From: Saccharothrix algeriensis
GTDB taxonomy: Bacteria > Actinomycetota > Actinomycetes > Mycobacteriales > Pseudonocardiaceae
Assembly (NCBI RefSeq): GCF_016907655.1
Contig: NZ_JAFBCL010000001.1
Coordinates: 6,110,001-6,174,000, forward strand
Length of the DNA: 64,000 nucleotides
Direction: 5' to 3'
Shown here in pieces: positions 34,901-42,246 of this stretch. Made by a program: the position numbers and the translations under genes. The notes beneath the pieces are model-generated. The model searched no databases. It worked only from the letters and a program-made list of their open reading frames with translations, and was not told where the DNA came from. Numbering within the stretch: the stretch's first letter is position 1; each line of letters begins with the position of its first letter.

Positions 34901-35455
34901 ATGACCACCGCGCTGATCGTCGGCGACGTCCAGCGGGGCATCACGGCCGGCTACCCGTTCGCCGGGCGGGTCGTGCCGCCGCTCACCGACCTGCTCCCGC
35001 GCGCCCGCGCGGCCGGCGCCCTGGTCGTGTTCGTGCGCTTCGCCTTCCGGGACAACGGGGCCGACGTGCCGCCGGGCAGCGCGCTGCTCCGGTCGTTCTA
35101 CGAGGCCGGGGACGCCTTCCACGAGGGATCGGCCGGCACCGGGGTCGACCTGCCGGTCGCCGAGGAGGACGTCGTCGTGCTCAAGCGCCGCGCCGGGGCG
35201 TTCGCCGGCACGGACCTCGACCTCGTGCTCCGCGCCCGCGGCGTGGACCACCTCGCGGTCGCCGGGGTCGCGACCAGCGCCATGGTCGCCGCGACGTGCT
35301 ACGACGCGGCCGACCGCGGCTACCGGGTGACCGTGCTGCGGGACGGCTGCGCCGACGGCGACCAGGCGGTGCACGACTTCTTCATGGACGCCGTCTTCCC
35401 GGGCCGGGGGTTCGAGGTCGTGCCCTGCGCCGACTGGGTGGTGCCGGCCCCCTGA
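34901..35455 (+). CDS. Isochorismatase-family protein without nucleophile Cys
   Basis: 184 aa, typical Rossmann-like isochorismatase fold: ALIVGDVQRG (Asp9), VVVLKRRAGAF (Lys95) and HLAVAGVATSAMVAATCYDAADRGY. In amidohydrolase members the Cys in GVxTxxC is the nucleophile; here it is Met128 (Cys133 is five residues later and probably not equivalent). True isochorismatases also lack that Cys, using the Asp/Lys pair, so isochorismate hydrolysis or a related vinyl-ether reaction is possible, as is loss of activity. No chorismate genes are next to it. A 17-bp repeat begins at its stop codon. Confidence 0.8.
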   Translation: MTTALIVGDVQRGITAGYPFAGRVVPPLTDLLPRARAAGALVVFVRFAFRDNGADVPPGSALLRSFYEAGDAFHEGSAGTGVDLPVAEEDVVVLKRRAGAFAGTDLDLVLRARGVDHLAVAGVATSAMVAATCYDAADRGYRVTVLRDGCADGDQAVHDFFMDAVFPGRGFEVVPCADWVVPAP

Positions 35456-35519
35456 AGGGGATCTCCGGCTGAAGGGGATCTCCGGCCGAAGGGGATCCCT
35501 GGCTGAAGGAAATCTCCGG
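35452..35519 (+). repeat. 17-bp tandem repeat, four units
   Basis: Consensus CTGAAGGGGATCTCCGG, units 1 and 2 identical, 3 and 4 with few changes. The array starts at the stop codon of the isochorismatase-family gene and continues into the intergenic gap. Confidence 0.9.
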
Positions 35520-35768
35520 CCGTGTCCGGTGCGGGAAGCCCGCCGGTGGTCGTCGTGAGCCGCTCGCCGGCGATCCCGCCCGGGACGGCGTGCATACTCC
35601 CGCCCGCACCGGGTACCCGGCGTTCGCCGTCGTGCGGTCGTGCCCCCCGAAGCCGTCCGCACGGCAGGCTGGGCCGGGACGACCGTTGAACAGCCAGCGG
35701 TCGTCCCGGGCCGGCTTCGCCGTACCCGGTGAACCGACCACCCGCGCGCGTGGCGGAGAGGACCTGAC

Positions 35769-36338
35769 GTGGCCGAAGTGCTGCTGTTCCACCACGCGCA
35801 CGGGTTGACCCCCGGTGTCGCGGCCTTCGCCGAGCGGTTGGCGGCGGCCGGGCACACCGTGCACGTGCCGGACCTGTACGAGGGGCGGGTGTTCGTCGAC
35901 CTCGGCGCGGGCCTGGACTACGCGCAGGAGGTCGGGTACGGGGTGATCGCCGAGCGCGGCCTCCAGGCGGCCGAGGGGCTGCCCGGCGACGTCGTCTACG
36001 CGGGGTTTTCCCTCGGCGTGCTGCCGGCGCAGATGCTGGCCCAGACCAAGCCGGGCGCCGCGGGCGCGCTGCTGGTCAACGCGTGCGTGCCGGTGTCGGA
36101 GTTCGGCCGGCCGTGGCCCGCGCGCGTGCCGGTCCAGGTCCACGCGATGGCCGACGACGAGCTGTTCGTGGCCGACGGGGACCTCGACGCGGCCCGCGAC
36201 CTGGTCGCGGCGGCGGGCGACGGCGAGCTGTTCCTCTACCCCGGCGACCGGCACCTGTTCGCCGATGAGAGCCTGTCGTCGTACGACGAGACCGCCGCCG
36301 CGCTGCTGATGGAGCGCGTGCTGGCGTTCCTGAACTAG
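35769..36338 (+). CDS. Dienelactone hydrolase-family protein
   Basis: 189 aa single-domain alpha/beta hydrolase. Motifs: nucleophile elbow GFSLG (Ser instead of the Cys of classical dienelactone hydrolase), acid VHAMADDELF and His in PGDRHLF. The GTG at 35769 follows GGAGAGGACC. A short hairpin follows the stop. Substrate unknown; ester or lactone hydrolysis is likely. Confidence 0.83.
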   Translation: MAEVLLFHHAHGLTPGVAAFAERLAAAGHTVHVPDLYEGRVFVDLGAGLDYAQEVGYGVIAERGLQAAEGLPGDVVYAGFSLGVLPAQMLAQTKPGAAGALLVNACVPVSEFGRPWPARVPVQVHAMADDELFVADGDLDAARDLVAAAGDGELFLYPGDRHLFADESLSSYDETAAALLMERVLAFLN

Positions 36339-36339
36339 T

Positions 36340-36354
36340 GCCCCGCCCCGGGGC
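36340..36354. terminator. GC hairpin after dienelactone hydrolase-family gene
   Basis: GCCCCG / CGGGGC arms with a three-base loop just after the TAG stop, between convergent genes. Confidence 0.45.
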
Positions 36355-36457
36355 GTCGGTCCGGTGATCGGTCCGGTGGTCCGGGCCGGTCCTCCCCGGT
36401 CGAGCGGGAGGCGGTCGCGGGCTGTCGTCCGGAGGTGCTCGCCCCCCGCGAGCGGGT

Positions 36458-37381
36458 TCAGGCGCCCCGGCCGCCGGTCCGGTCGGTGATCCACCGGGTC
36501 AGGGCGTCGAGGTAGCCGGGAGCCAGGTGGGCGCCGCCACCGACCCGGACGCGGTGGTCGGCGCCGGGGAACACCTCGACGGTCAACGTCGCCCGGCGGT
36601 CGCGGTGGCGGTGGCAGGCGGCGGTGGTGAACAGGCGGATGCTGTCGGCGACCGGGACCAGTTCGTCGTCGGCGCCGAAGATCGCCAGGTGCGGGCAGCG
36701 CAGGCGCACCGCGTCCGGGATGGGGTCGTGGTCCTGCTTGCGCTTGAGGAACTCCCAGAGGCGCTCGTCCACCTCGGCCGCGTGCTCGGTGAACGCGGTC
36801 GGCGGGGAGTGGGCGAGTCGGGTCGCCTCGGCGAAGTCGGCGTCGCGCCGACCGGCCTCGATGACGCGGTCGTAGGCGGCCAGCGCGGCGTCGACCTCGT
36901 CGTCGGTGATCCCCCCGGTCCGCCGCAGGGCGGTGGCCAGCGCGTAGCGGTCCTGCACGGCGGGTGTCGTGCCGGGACCGCCGTTGGTGACGACCCACGG
37001 CACGTCCTCCCGCAGCGTGGTGGTGCGCAGGACGACCCAGGCGCCTTCGCTGTGCCCGAACAACCCGACGGCCTCGCTCCGCACCTCCGGCCGCGCACGC
37101 AGGAAGTCCAGCGCGGCGGCCGCGTCGGACGCCAGGTCGTCCACCGTCGCGTCGAGCCAGTCGCCGGACGACCCGCCCACGCCGCGCTTGTCGTAGGACA
37201 GCACGGCGATCCCGGCGCCCGCCAGGTGCCGCCGGATCGCCGGGAAGTGCGTGTCGTTGTCCCGGTCCGACGGCCCCGATCCACCGACCATGACCACACC
37301 CGGCACCGGTGCGCCGCGCTCGGGCAGGGCCAGCGAACCGGCCAGCACCACCCCCGCGCCGGCGAAAGTGACGTTCTCCAA
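36458..37381 (-). CDS. Alpha/beta hydrolase (esterase/peptidase-like)
   Basis: 307 aa. Contains PGVVMVGGSGPSDRDND (oxyanion region), VLSYDKRGVGGSSG, nucleophile elbow GLFGHSEGA (GHSEG), Asp in AIFGADDELVP and His near VFPGADHRV. This is the dienelactone-hydrolase/acyl-peptidase-like alpha/beta hydrolase group often annotated as S9/serine aminopeptidase-like. No signal peptide is seen. Start is uncertain: TTG 37381 is preceded by GGGGGAG, and the upstream frame lacks coding character, so I use it. Convergent with the dienelactone hydrolase gene. Confidence 0.82.
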   Translation of the reverse strand: MENVTFAGAGVVLAGSLALPERGAPVPGVVMVGGSGPSDRDNDTHFPAIRRHLAGAGIAVLSYDKRGVGGSSGDWLDATVDDLASDAAAALDFLRARPEVRSEAVGLFGHSEGAWVVLRTTTLREDVPWVVTNGGPGTTPAVQDRYALATALRRTGGITDDEVDAALAAYDRVIEAGRRDADFAEATRLAHSPPTAFTEHAAEVDERLWEFLKRKQDHDPIPDAVRLRCPHLAIFGADDELVPVADSIRLFTTAACHRHRDRRATLTVEVFPGADHRVRVGGGAHLAPGYLDALTRWITDRTGGRGA

Positions 37382-38085
37382 CAGGACTCCCCCGAGTTGA
37401 CGCTGATCACAGCGTAGCCCCGGCACCCAAACGATTTGAGCCGTCGGCCCGCCACACCGGTTCCGGAGCAACGGCTCTGCTCGTGGTTTCAGCTGTTCGA
37501 CGCGGTTTTGGCCCGGGCCTGCGGTGTGCCGGCCGGATGGGTTCGGCGGGGCGTTCCCGCTGACCCGCGTCAACGACACGCCTCCGGCACCGGCTCCCGC
37601 GTCGTGGCGTGGCGTGGCGTGGCGTGGCGTGGCGTGGCGTGGAAGTCTGCCTCCGCCGGGCTGCGGCTCCACGTCGGCGTCAACGACCGCGAACTCGTCC
37701 GGACCCGGCTGTCGAACCTGTCCCACGGGTCGAAGTCATCGGTGTCGACTCGGTGGGCACGCGACGCCCCGATCACCGGTGGAACCGCCCGCCCCCACGG
37801 TCTCCAGCCGCGCCGGCCCGAAGGTCGGGGCTTCGCGGGACGCACCGATCCGGTCGTGCGCGGATCGGTGAGCAGGACGATCCCGCCGTGCACTCCTTCG
37901 GACGAGCACCGGATCGGACCATTCAGGGCCGCCGCGCCGACGGTGGCGGGGGTGTTCCGCCGGCCACCGGGGACCCGCGAAGCGCCCCACCGGGCGGCGC
38001 GCGTGGTCGAATTGATCGGATCGGACCGCGGAGGTCGGGCGCGGCAGGGGCGCCTTCCGACAGGCTCGATGTCGAAGGAGGTCCC
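37382..38085. other. Long intergenic region containing a GTGGC microsatellite
   Basis: 704 bases divergent between the hydrolase and AraC genes. It holds the pentanucleotide array at 37604-37642. Open frames across it come from repeat phase and lack normal codon usage. No gene supported. Confidence 0.4.
37604..37642 (+). repeat. GTGGC pentanucleotide microsatellite
   Basis: Seven full GTGGC units plus GTGG in tandem. Such arrays can change length by slipped replication. It is intergenic, so effects, if any, would be on promoter spacing. Confidence 0.9.
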
Positions 38086-38955
38086 GTGATCACGGCACTC
38101 AACCGGCTCGTCGCCGTCGTCGAGGAGCACCTGACCGAGGAGGTCGACGTCGGCGGGCTGGCCGGTGCGCTCGGCACGACCGAGTACCACCTGCGCCGGA
38201 TGTTCTCGTCGCTGGCCGGGATGCCGCTGTCGGAGTACGTGCGCCGACGCCGCATGACCGTCGCCGCCGCCGACGTCGTCCGGGGCGAGGACGACCTGCT
38301 GGGCATCGCCGTCCGGCACGGGTACGGCTCGACCGAGGCGTTCGGGCGGGCGTTCCGGGCGGTCCACGGCGCAGGGCCCGGCGAGGTCCGCCGGAACGGG
38401 GGGCCCCTTCGCGCACAACCGCAACTCAGGTTCCGCCTGACCGTCGAAGGGAGCCACCCCGTGGACACCCGCATCGCCGACCGCCCCGCGTTCCGGCTCG
38501 TCGGGCACGCAGCCCGCGTCCCGCTCATCCACCAGGGCGTCAACCCGCACATCCGGCAGCACATCGCCGCGCTGCCGCAGCAGGAGCACGGCCGGCTCAA
38601 GGAGCTCGGCGACACCGAACCGGGAGGTCTGCTCCAGGTCTGCGACGACCTCGACCCCGACAGCGCGGAGGGCAGCGAGCTGACCTACCTGCACGGGGTC
38701 GCGACCTCCCCGGCCACGCCGGTCCCGGACGACCTCGACGCCATCGAGGTGCCGGCCGGCAGGTGGGCGGTCTTCCGCACGGCGGGCCCCTACCCGCAGG
38801 CCCTGCAGGACACGTGGGCCGCGACCGCGACCGAGTGGTTCCCCGCGAACCCGTGGCGCCTGCGGCCGGGTCCCTCGATCGTCGCGGTCCTCGACCGCGC
38901 CGAGGACTTCAGCACCGCGACCTGCGAGCTGTGGCTGCCCGTCGAACCGGCGTGA
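38086..38955 (+). CDS. AraC-family regulator with GyrI-like ligand-binding domain
   Basis: 289 aa. N-terminal AraC DNA-binding domain with two helix-turn-helix units (VDVGGLAGALGTTEYHLRRMFSSLAGMPLSEYVRRRRM and LLGIAVRHGYGSTEAFGRAFRAVHG, quoted as two separate regions, residues about 18-55 and 68-95). The C-terminal 150 residues (RPAFRLVGHAARVPLIHQG, then EVPAGRWAVFRTAGPYPQAL) are a GyrI-like effector domain that binds small organic molecules. GTG 38086 is preceded by AAGGAGGT. Architecture as Rob/SoxS-like drug-binding regulators. Target gene may be the membrane protein downstream. Confidence 0.88.
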   Translation: MITALNRLVAVVEEHLTEEVDVGGLAGALGTTEYHLRRMFSSLAGMPLSEYVRRRRMTVAAADVVRGEDDLLGIAVRHGYGSTEAFGRAFRAVHGAGPGEVRRNGGPLRAQPQLRFRLTVEGSHPVDTRIADRPAFRLVGHAARVPLIHQGVNPHIRQHIAALPQQEHGRLKELGDTEPGGLLQVCDDLDPDSAEGSELTYLHGVATSPATPVPDDLDAIEVPAGRWAVFRTAGPYPQALQDTWAATATEWFPANPWRLRPGPSIVAVLDRAEDFSTATCELWLPVEPA

Positions 38956-39179
38956 CGAGCGCGCCCGGACCCGCGAGCGCGAGCGGGTCCGGGCCCGCCG
39001 CGGCGATCTCCCGGTGTGGACGCCGCGGCGGTGGGGAAGTCCTGTCCCGGCCACGAGCGGTTCGTGGGCCGGCGGCCGGTGGTCGCCGGCGGGGGAGCGT
39101 CGTCCCGAGGGGGAGTGGTGGGAGTGGTCGGTGCCGGTGGGGTCCCGGGGAGCGGTCGGCCGCCGGCCGGGGGAGCCTG

Positions 39180-39932
39180 ATGCTCGGCAGGACCCACGCC
39201 GCCACCGGCTGGTGCGCCGGGCTCGCCCTCGCCCCCGCGCTGGGCGCCCACACCCTCCCGCAGGCCGTCGTGGTCGCCGTCGTCACCGCGGGCTCGGCCC
39301 TGCTCCCGGACCTGGACCACGCCGGCTCCCGCGCCTCCCGCCTCCTCGCCCCCGTCACCAACCTGCTCTCGACCGTGGTGCAGTTCCTGTCCCGCGGCCT
39401 CTACCAGGCCACCAAGGGCCCTCGGGACGAGGACGTCTCCGGGGAGCACCGGCACGCCACGCACACCGTCGCCTTCGCCGCGCTGCTCGGCTGGTGGGTG
39501 GGCTGGTGGACCGGCGCGATGGGTCGGTGGGCGGTGCTGGTGGTGCTCGGCGTGGCGCTGCTGCTGGCGGTGGCCGCGCTCGGGGACTGGCTGCTGCTCG
39601 TGGCCGCCGGGGCGGTGCTGCTGTGGATCGGCGGCGGCGGGGGCTTCGACGGGGTGGGCGGCCTGGGCGGCTGGCTGGGGTGGGCGGTCGGCGTGGGCTG
39701 CGTCGTGCACTGCCTGGGCGACGCCCTGACCCTGTCGGGCTGCCCGTTCCTGTGGCCGATCCCGATCCGCGGGGAGACCTGGTACGAGATCCGCCCGCCC
39801 CGCCTGCTCCGGTTCCGGACCGGTGGGCCCGGCGAGCTGCTGGTGGTGTGGCCGGTGTGCGTGGTGGCCGGGGTGCTGCTGCTGCCCGGGGTGTGGCCGC
39901 TGGTGTCCGGGTTGTGGTCCTCGGCCGGCTAG
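39180..39932 (+). CDS. YdjM-like membrane-bound metal-dependent hydrolase family
   Basis: 250 aa, four to five hydrophobic segments. It starts MLGRTHAATGWCAGLAL, with LLPDLDHAGSRASRL (His/Asp cluster) and ATHTVAFAALLGWW, VHCLGDALTLSGCP - the conserved His/Asp motifs of the YdjM family, which binds metal near the membrane; biochemical role poorly known. RBS GGGGGAGCC. It follows an AraC gene with a 224-base gap. Confidence 0.82.
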   Translation: MLGRTHAATGWCAGLALAPALGAHTLPQAVVVAVVTAGSALLPDLDHAGSRASRLLAPVTNLLSTVVQFLSRGLYQATKGPRDEDVSGEHRHATHTVAFAALLGWWVGWWTGAMGRWAVLVVLGVALLLAVAALGDWLLLVAAGAVLLWIGGGGGFDGVGGLGGWLGWAVGVGCVVHCLGDALTLSGCPFLWPIPIRGETWYEIRPPRLLRFRTGGPGELLVVWPVCVVAGVLLLPGVWPLVSGLWSSAG

Positions 39933-39949
39933 CGCCGGCGCGCCCGGCC

Positions 39950-40798
39950 TCAGCCGGTGGCGCCGCGCCGGCGGCGGTGGACGAGGAGGGCGACGACCGC
40001 GAGCGCGAGCACCGCGCCCGAACCGCCGGCGAGCAGCGGCGCCGGGGACGACGCCTCCTGCGGGGCGCCGTAGCCGCTGGACATGCCCGCCGCGTCGTAC
40101 TCCGAGCCGGGCAGCTTGTCGGCGTAGCGGCCCTTGACCAGCTTCTGGTACTCGCCCAGCGACAGCGACGCCCGCCCGCCCAGGCCCTGCCGCGCCTGGT
40201 CGTTGAGCGGTTCGACCGTGAGGAGCGTGAGCTGGTACCAGCCGCGGATCTGCGGTTCGCTGAACACCAGGCTGCCCGGACCGGCCTTGCCGGCGTACGC
40301 GGCGTCGCTGTCGCCCTCGCGCACCGCCGCGAGGCGCCAGCCGCCGCCCTCGGTGCGGGAGAGCAGGACGGTGGCCTGGCGGCCGTCGACGGCGGCGCTC
40401 AGCGAGGCCACCAGGTGGCTCAGCCCGACCGCCTCGGCCGCGACCGGCTTGGCCGTGCCGGCGACGAAGCCCGGCGTGATCTCGTTGACTGCCAACGGGT
40501 CCTCGACCGTGAAGGCCGGCATCCCCTCGCACGGCCGGGCCTTGTCCGGGATCGTCAGCGGCGCCTCGGAGCCGCCCGCGGGCAGCGGCGTGCCGAGGAA
40601 GCGGCAGACGGCGTCGCGGACGGCGGTCGACCTGACCGCGTCGAGGGCGGACTGGTAGTCGGGGATCTCCGGCAGCTGGTCCTCGGCCGCGTGGGCCGGG
40701 CCGGCGGACAGCAGCGCGGACGCGCTCAGCGCCAGGGCGGTGGTCAGGAGGGAGAGGCGCGGGGCCACCCGCTCGCCGGACGTTCGTGTTGTGCGCAT
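39950..40798 (-). CDS. Secreted, C-terminally membrane-anchored protein
   Basis: 282 aa: signal peptide (ALALSASALLSAGPAHA), a soluble domain (residues about 40-235; IPDYQSALDAVRSTAVRDAVCRFLG), and an anchor near the C-terminus (LLAGGSGAVLALAVVALLVHRRRRG), a wall/membrane-stop arrangement. It is directly behind the C39-like peptidase gene (10-base spacing) and likely co-transcribed. The two extracytoplasmic proteins could interact; for example the anchored partner might be substrate or inhibitor. Family not recognised. Confidence 0.75.
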   Translation of the reverse strand: MRTTRTSGERVAPRLSLLTTALALSASALLSAGPAHAAEDQLPEIPDYQSALDAVRSTAVRDAVCRFLGTPLPAGGSEAPLTIPDKARPCEGMPAFTVEDPLAVNEITPGFVAGTAKPVAAEAVGLSHLVASLSAAVDGRQATVLLSRTEGGGWRLAAVREGDSDAAYAGKAGPGSLVFSEPQIRGWYQLTLLTVEPLNDQARQGLGGRASLSLGEYQKLVKGRYADKLPGSEYDAAGMSSGYGAPQEASSPAPLLAGGSGAVLALAVVALLVHRRRRGATG

Positions 40799-40808
40799 GT
40801 CGCCTGCC

Positions 40809-41372
40809 TTAACCGGAGACGCCGATCCGGGAGTGGGTCCACTTCGACGAGCTGTTGCTGACGTAGTCGTTGTAGTTCCACCACGTGTAGGTGGTGGTGT
40901 CCGGCCACGGGTCGGCCACGGCGATGGTGTTGTTCGAGGTGTCGAAGCCGTAGATGACGTTCATGTGGCCGCCGCCCGAGGACCACCCGATGCGCGCGCC
41001 GATCGGGCGGGCGGCCTTGACCTCGGTGTGGACCTGGTTGAACGAGGCCGCGCTGCCCAGGCCCGAGCCGGGGTGCGCCATGCCGAGGCTGCTCCAGGCC
41101 CTGGCCATGTCGTCCAGCGTCGCGGGCTGGTTGTCGCAGCCGTAGCGGGGCTGGGCCCGGGTGCAGAAGTCCGCCTGCGTGCTGCCGCGGCCGTGGTACT
41201 TGGCGATCGTGAGGCCGGAGGCCACCCAGCACCACTGGGTCTTCTCCTGCTTGTACATGGCGATGTCGTCGTACGCCGCTTCCGCCCCGGCCGTGCCCCC
41301 GGTGGTCGCGAACAACCCCGAGGCCGTCAGCGCGACGGCCGCCGCCGCGGTCGCGAACCTGAATCCGCCCAT
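40809..41372 (-). CDS. Secreted papain-like cysteine peptidase (C39_2/AvrRpt2-like)
   Basis: 187 aa. Signal peptide ending near ...AGAEAAYDD. Mature protein starts with KQEKTQWCWVASG, the Gln/Cys pair of papain-like fold (oxyanion Gln, catalytic Cys in WCWVAS); His is in GGGHMNVIYGF and the following AVADPWP resembles the Asn/Asp position. So a compact secreted cysteine peptidase of the C39_2 type. ATG 41372 follows GGGGAG. Upstream of the anchored protein in the same unit. Confidence 0.8.
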   Translation of the reverse strand: MGGFRFATAAAAVALTASGLFATTGGTAGAEAAYDDIAMYKQEKTQWCWVASGLTIAKYHGRGSTQADFCTRAQPRYGCDNQPATLDDMARAWSSLGMAHPGSGLGSAASFNQVHTEVKAARPIGARIGWSSGGGHMNVIYGFDTSNNTIAVADPWPDTTTYTWWNYNDYVSNSSSKWTHSRIGVSG

Positions 41373-41538
41373 CTCCCCGCCTTCCCGTGCGCGATGAGTT
41401 CGGTCCGGCAGGGACATGACAGCGCGAAAACCCTTGTCGCACAGGGTCGGAGCAGGAAATACGCCCACAAGGGTGAGCCACCGCGGGCGCGGGGAGGGGT
41501 GACGTGAGGGGCGTTCCCCCTCGCCGGTCGAGGCGTGG

Positions 41539-42120
41539 TCAGCCTCGGGGGTCGAGACCGGTCGCGCCCCGGCGGTCAGCGGAGGAGTCCACTTCGGACA
41601 GCCGGTGCCGCTCCAGCGTGGCCTGCCGGGAGCGGCGGATGCGTTCGCGCTGCCGCAGGCCGAGGGGCAGGACGGCGAACAGCAGCACCAGCGAGAGGAC
41701 CACGTGCGGCACCCCACCGCCCAGTCCCGCGACCCCCTCGGCGAGGAACCCGGTCACCCCCAGGGCCAGCCCGAGCAGGCCCGGTAACGCGAACACCACC
41801 CGCATCGCCTTCACCGGGAACGGCGTGGCCAGCACCGCGTCGGCCTGGTCCACCAGCGGCCGGGCGAGCCGGGGGTCCTCGACCGGTTCGCCCCGCCGCA
41901 GCGCGCGCGAGACGGCTCGGCGCTGCCGGAAGCCCAAGCCGCGCAACGCGGTGGAACCCCACACCCGCCGCATCACCACGGCCATGACGAGGCCGAACAC
42001 CGCGCCCGAGACCAGGCCGGAACCCAGGCTGTCCTGCATCAACCCCTGGTAGACCCCGAAAACCCCACCGACGAGCAACCCGACCAGAACGGTCCTGCCG
42101 TACGAGTACCGCCGTGCCAC
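41539..42120 (-). CDS. Small membrane protein of unknown function
   Basis: 193 aa with four predicted helices (VLVGLLVGGVFGVYQGL, GLVSGAVFGLVMAVVM, RVVFALPGLLGLALGVTGF, VVLSLVLLFAVLPLG) and a charged tail rich in Arg. GTG 42120 follows GGGGGAGGATTC. It lies 126 bases downstream of the SARP regulator gene and points the same way; may be cotranscribed. No family recognised. Confidence 0.7.
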   Translation of the reverse strand: MARRYSYGRTVLVGLLVGGVFGVYQGLMQDSLGSGLVSGAVFGLVMAVVMRRVWGSTALRGLGFRQRRAVSRALRRGEPVEDPRLARPLVDQADAVLATPFPVKAMRVVFALPGLLGLALGVTGFLAEGVAGLGGGVPHVVLSLVLLFAVLPLGLRQRERIRRSRQATLERHRLSEVDSSADRRGATGLDPRG

Positions 42121-42246
42121 CGAATCCTCCCCCGAGTCGTCTCCCGGCGGCGTACCCCGGCGGGTTCCCGCCCAACCGCACCGCCCGCCCGCGGCGCGGT
42201 GGGCGACCGGCCCGGTGCGGCGTCCCGCAGGGGGGCGGTCGCGCCG

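Noticed and set aside
37604..37642. CRISPR-like array
   Set aside because: Units are 5 bp with no spacers and no cas genes in the window.
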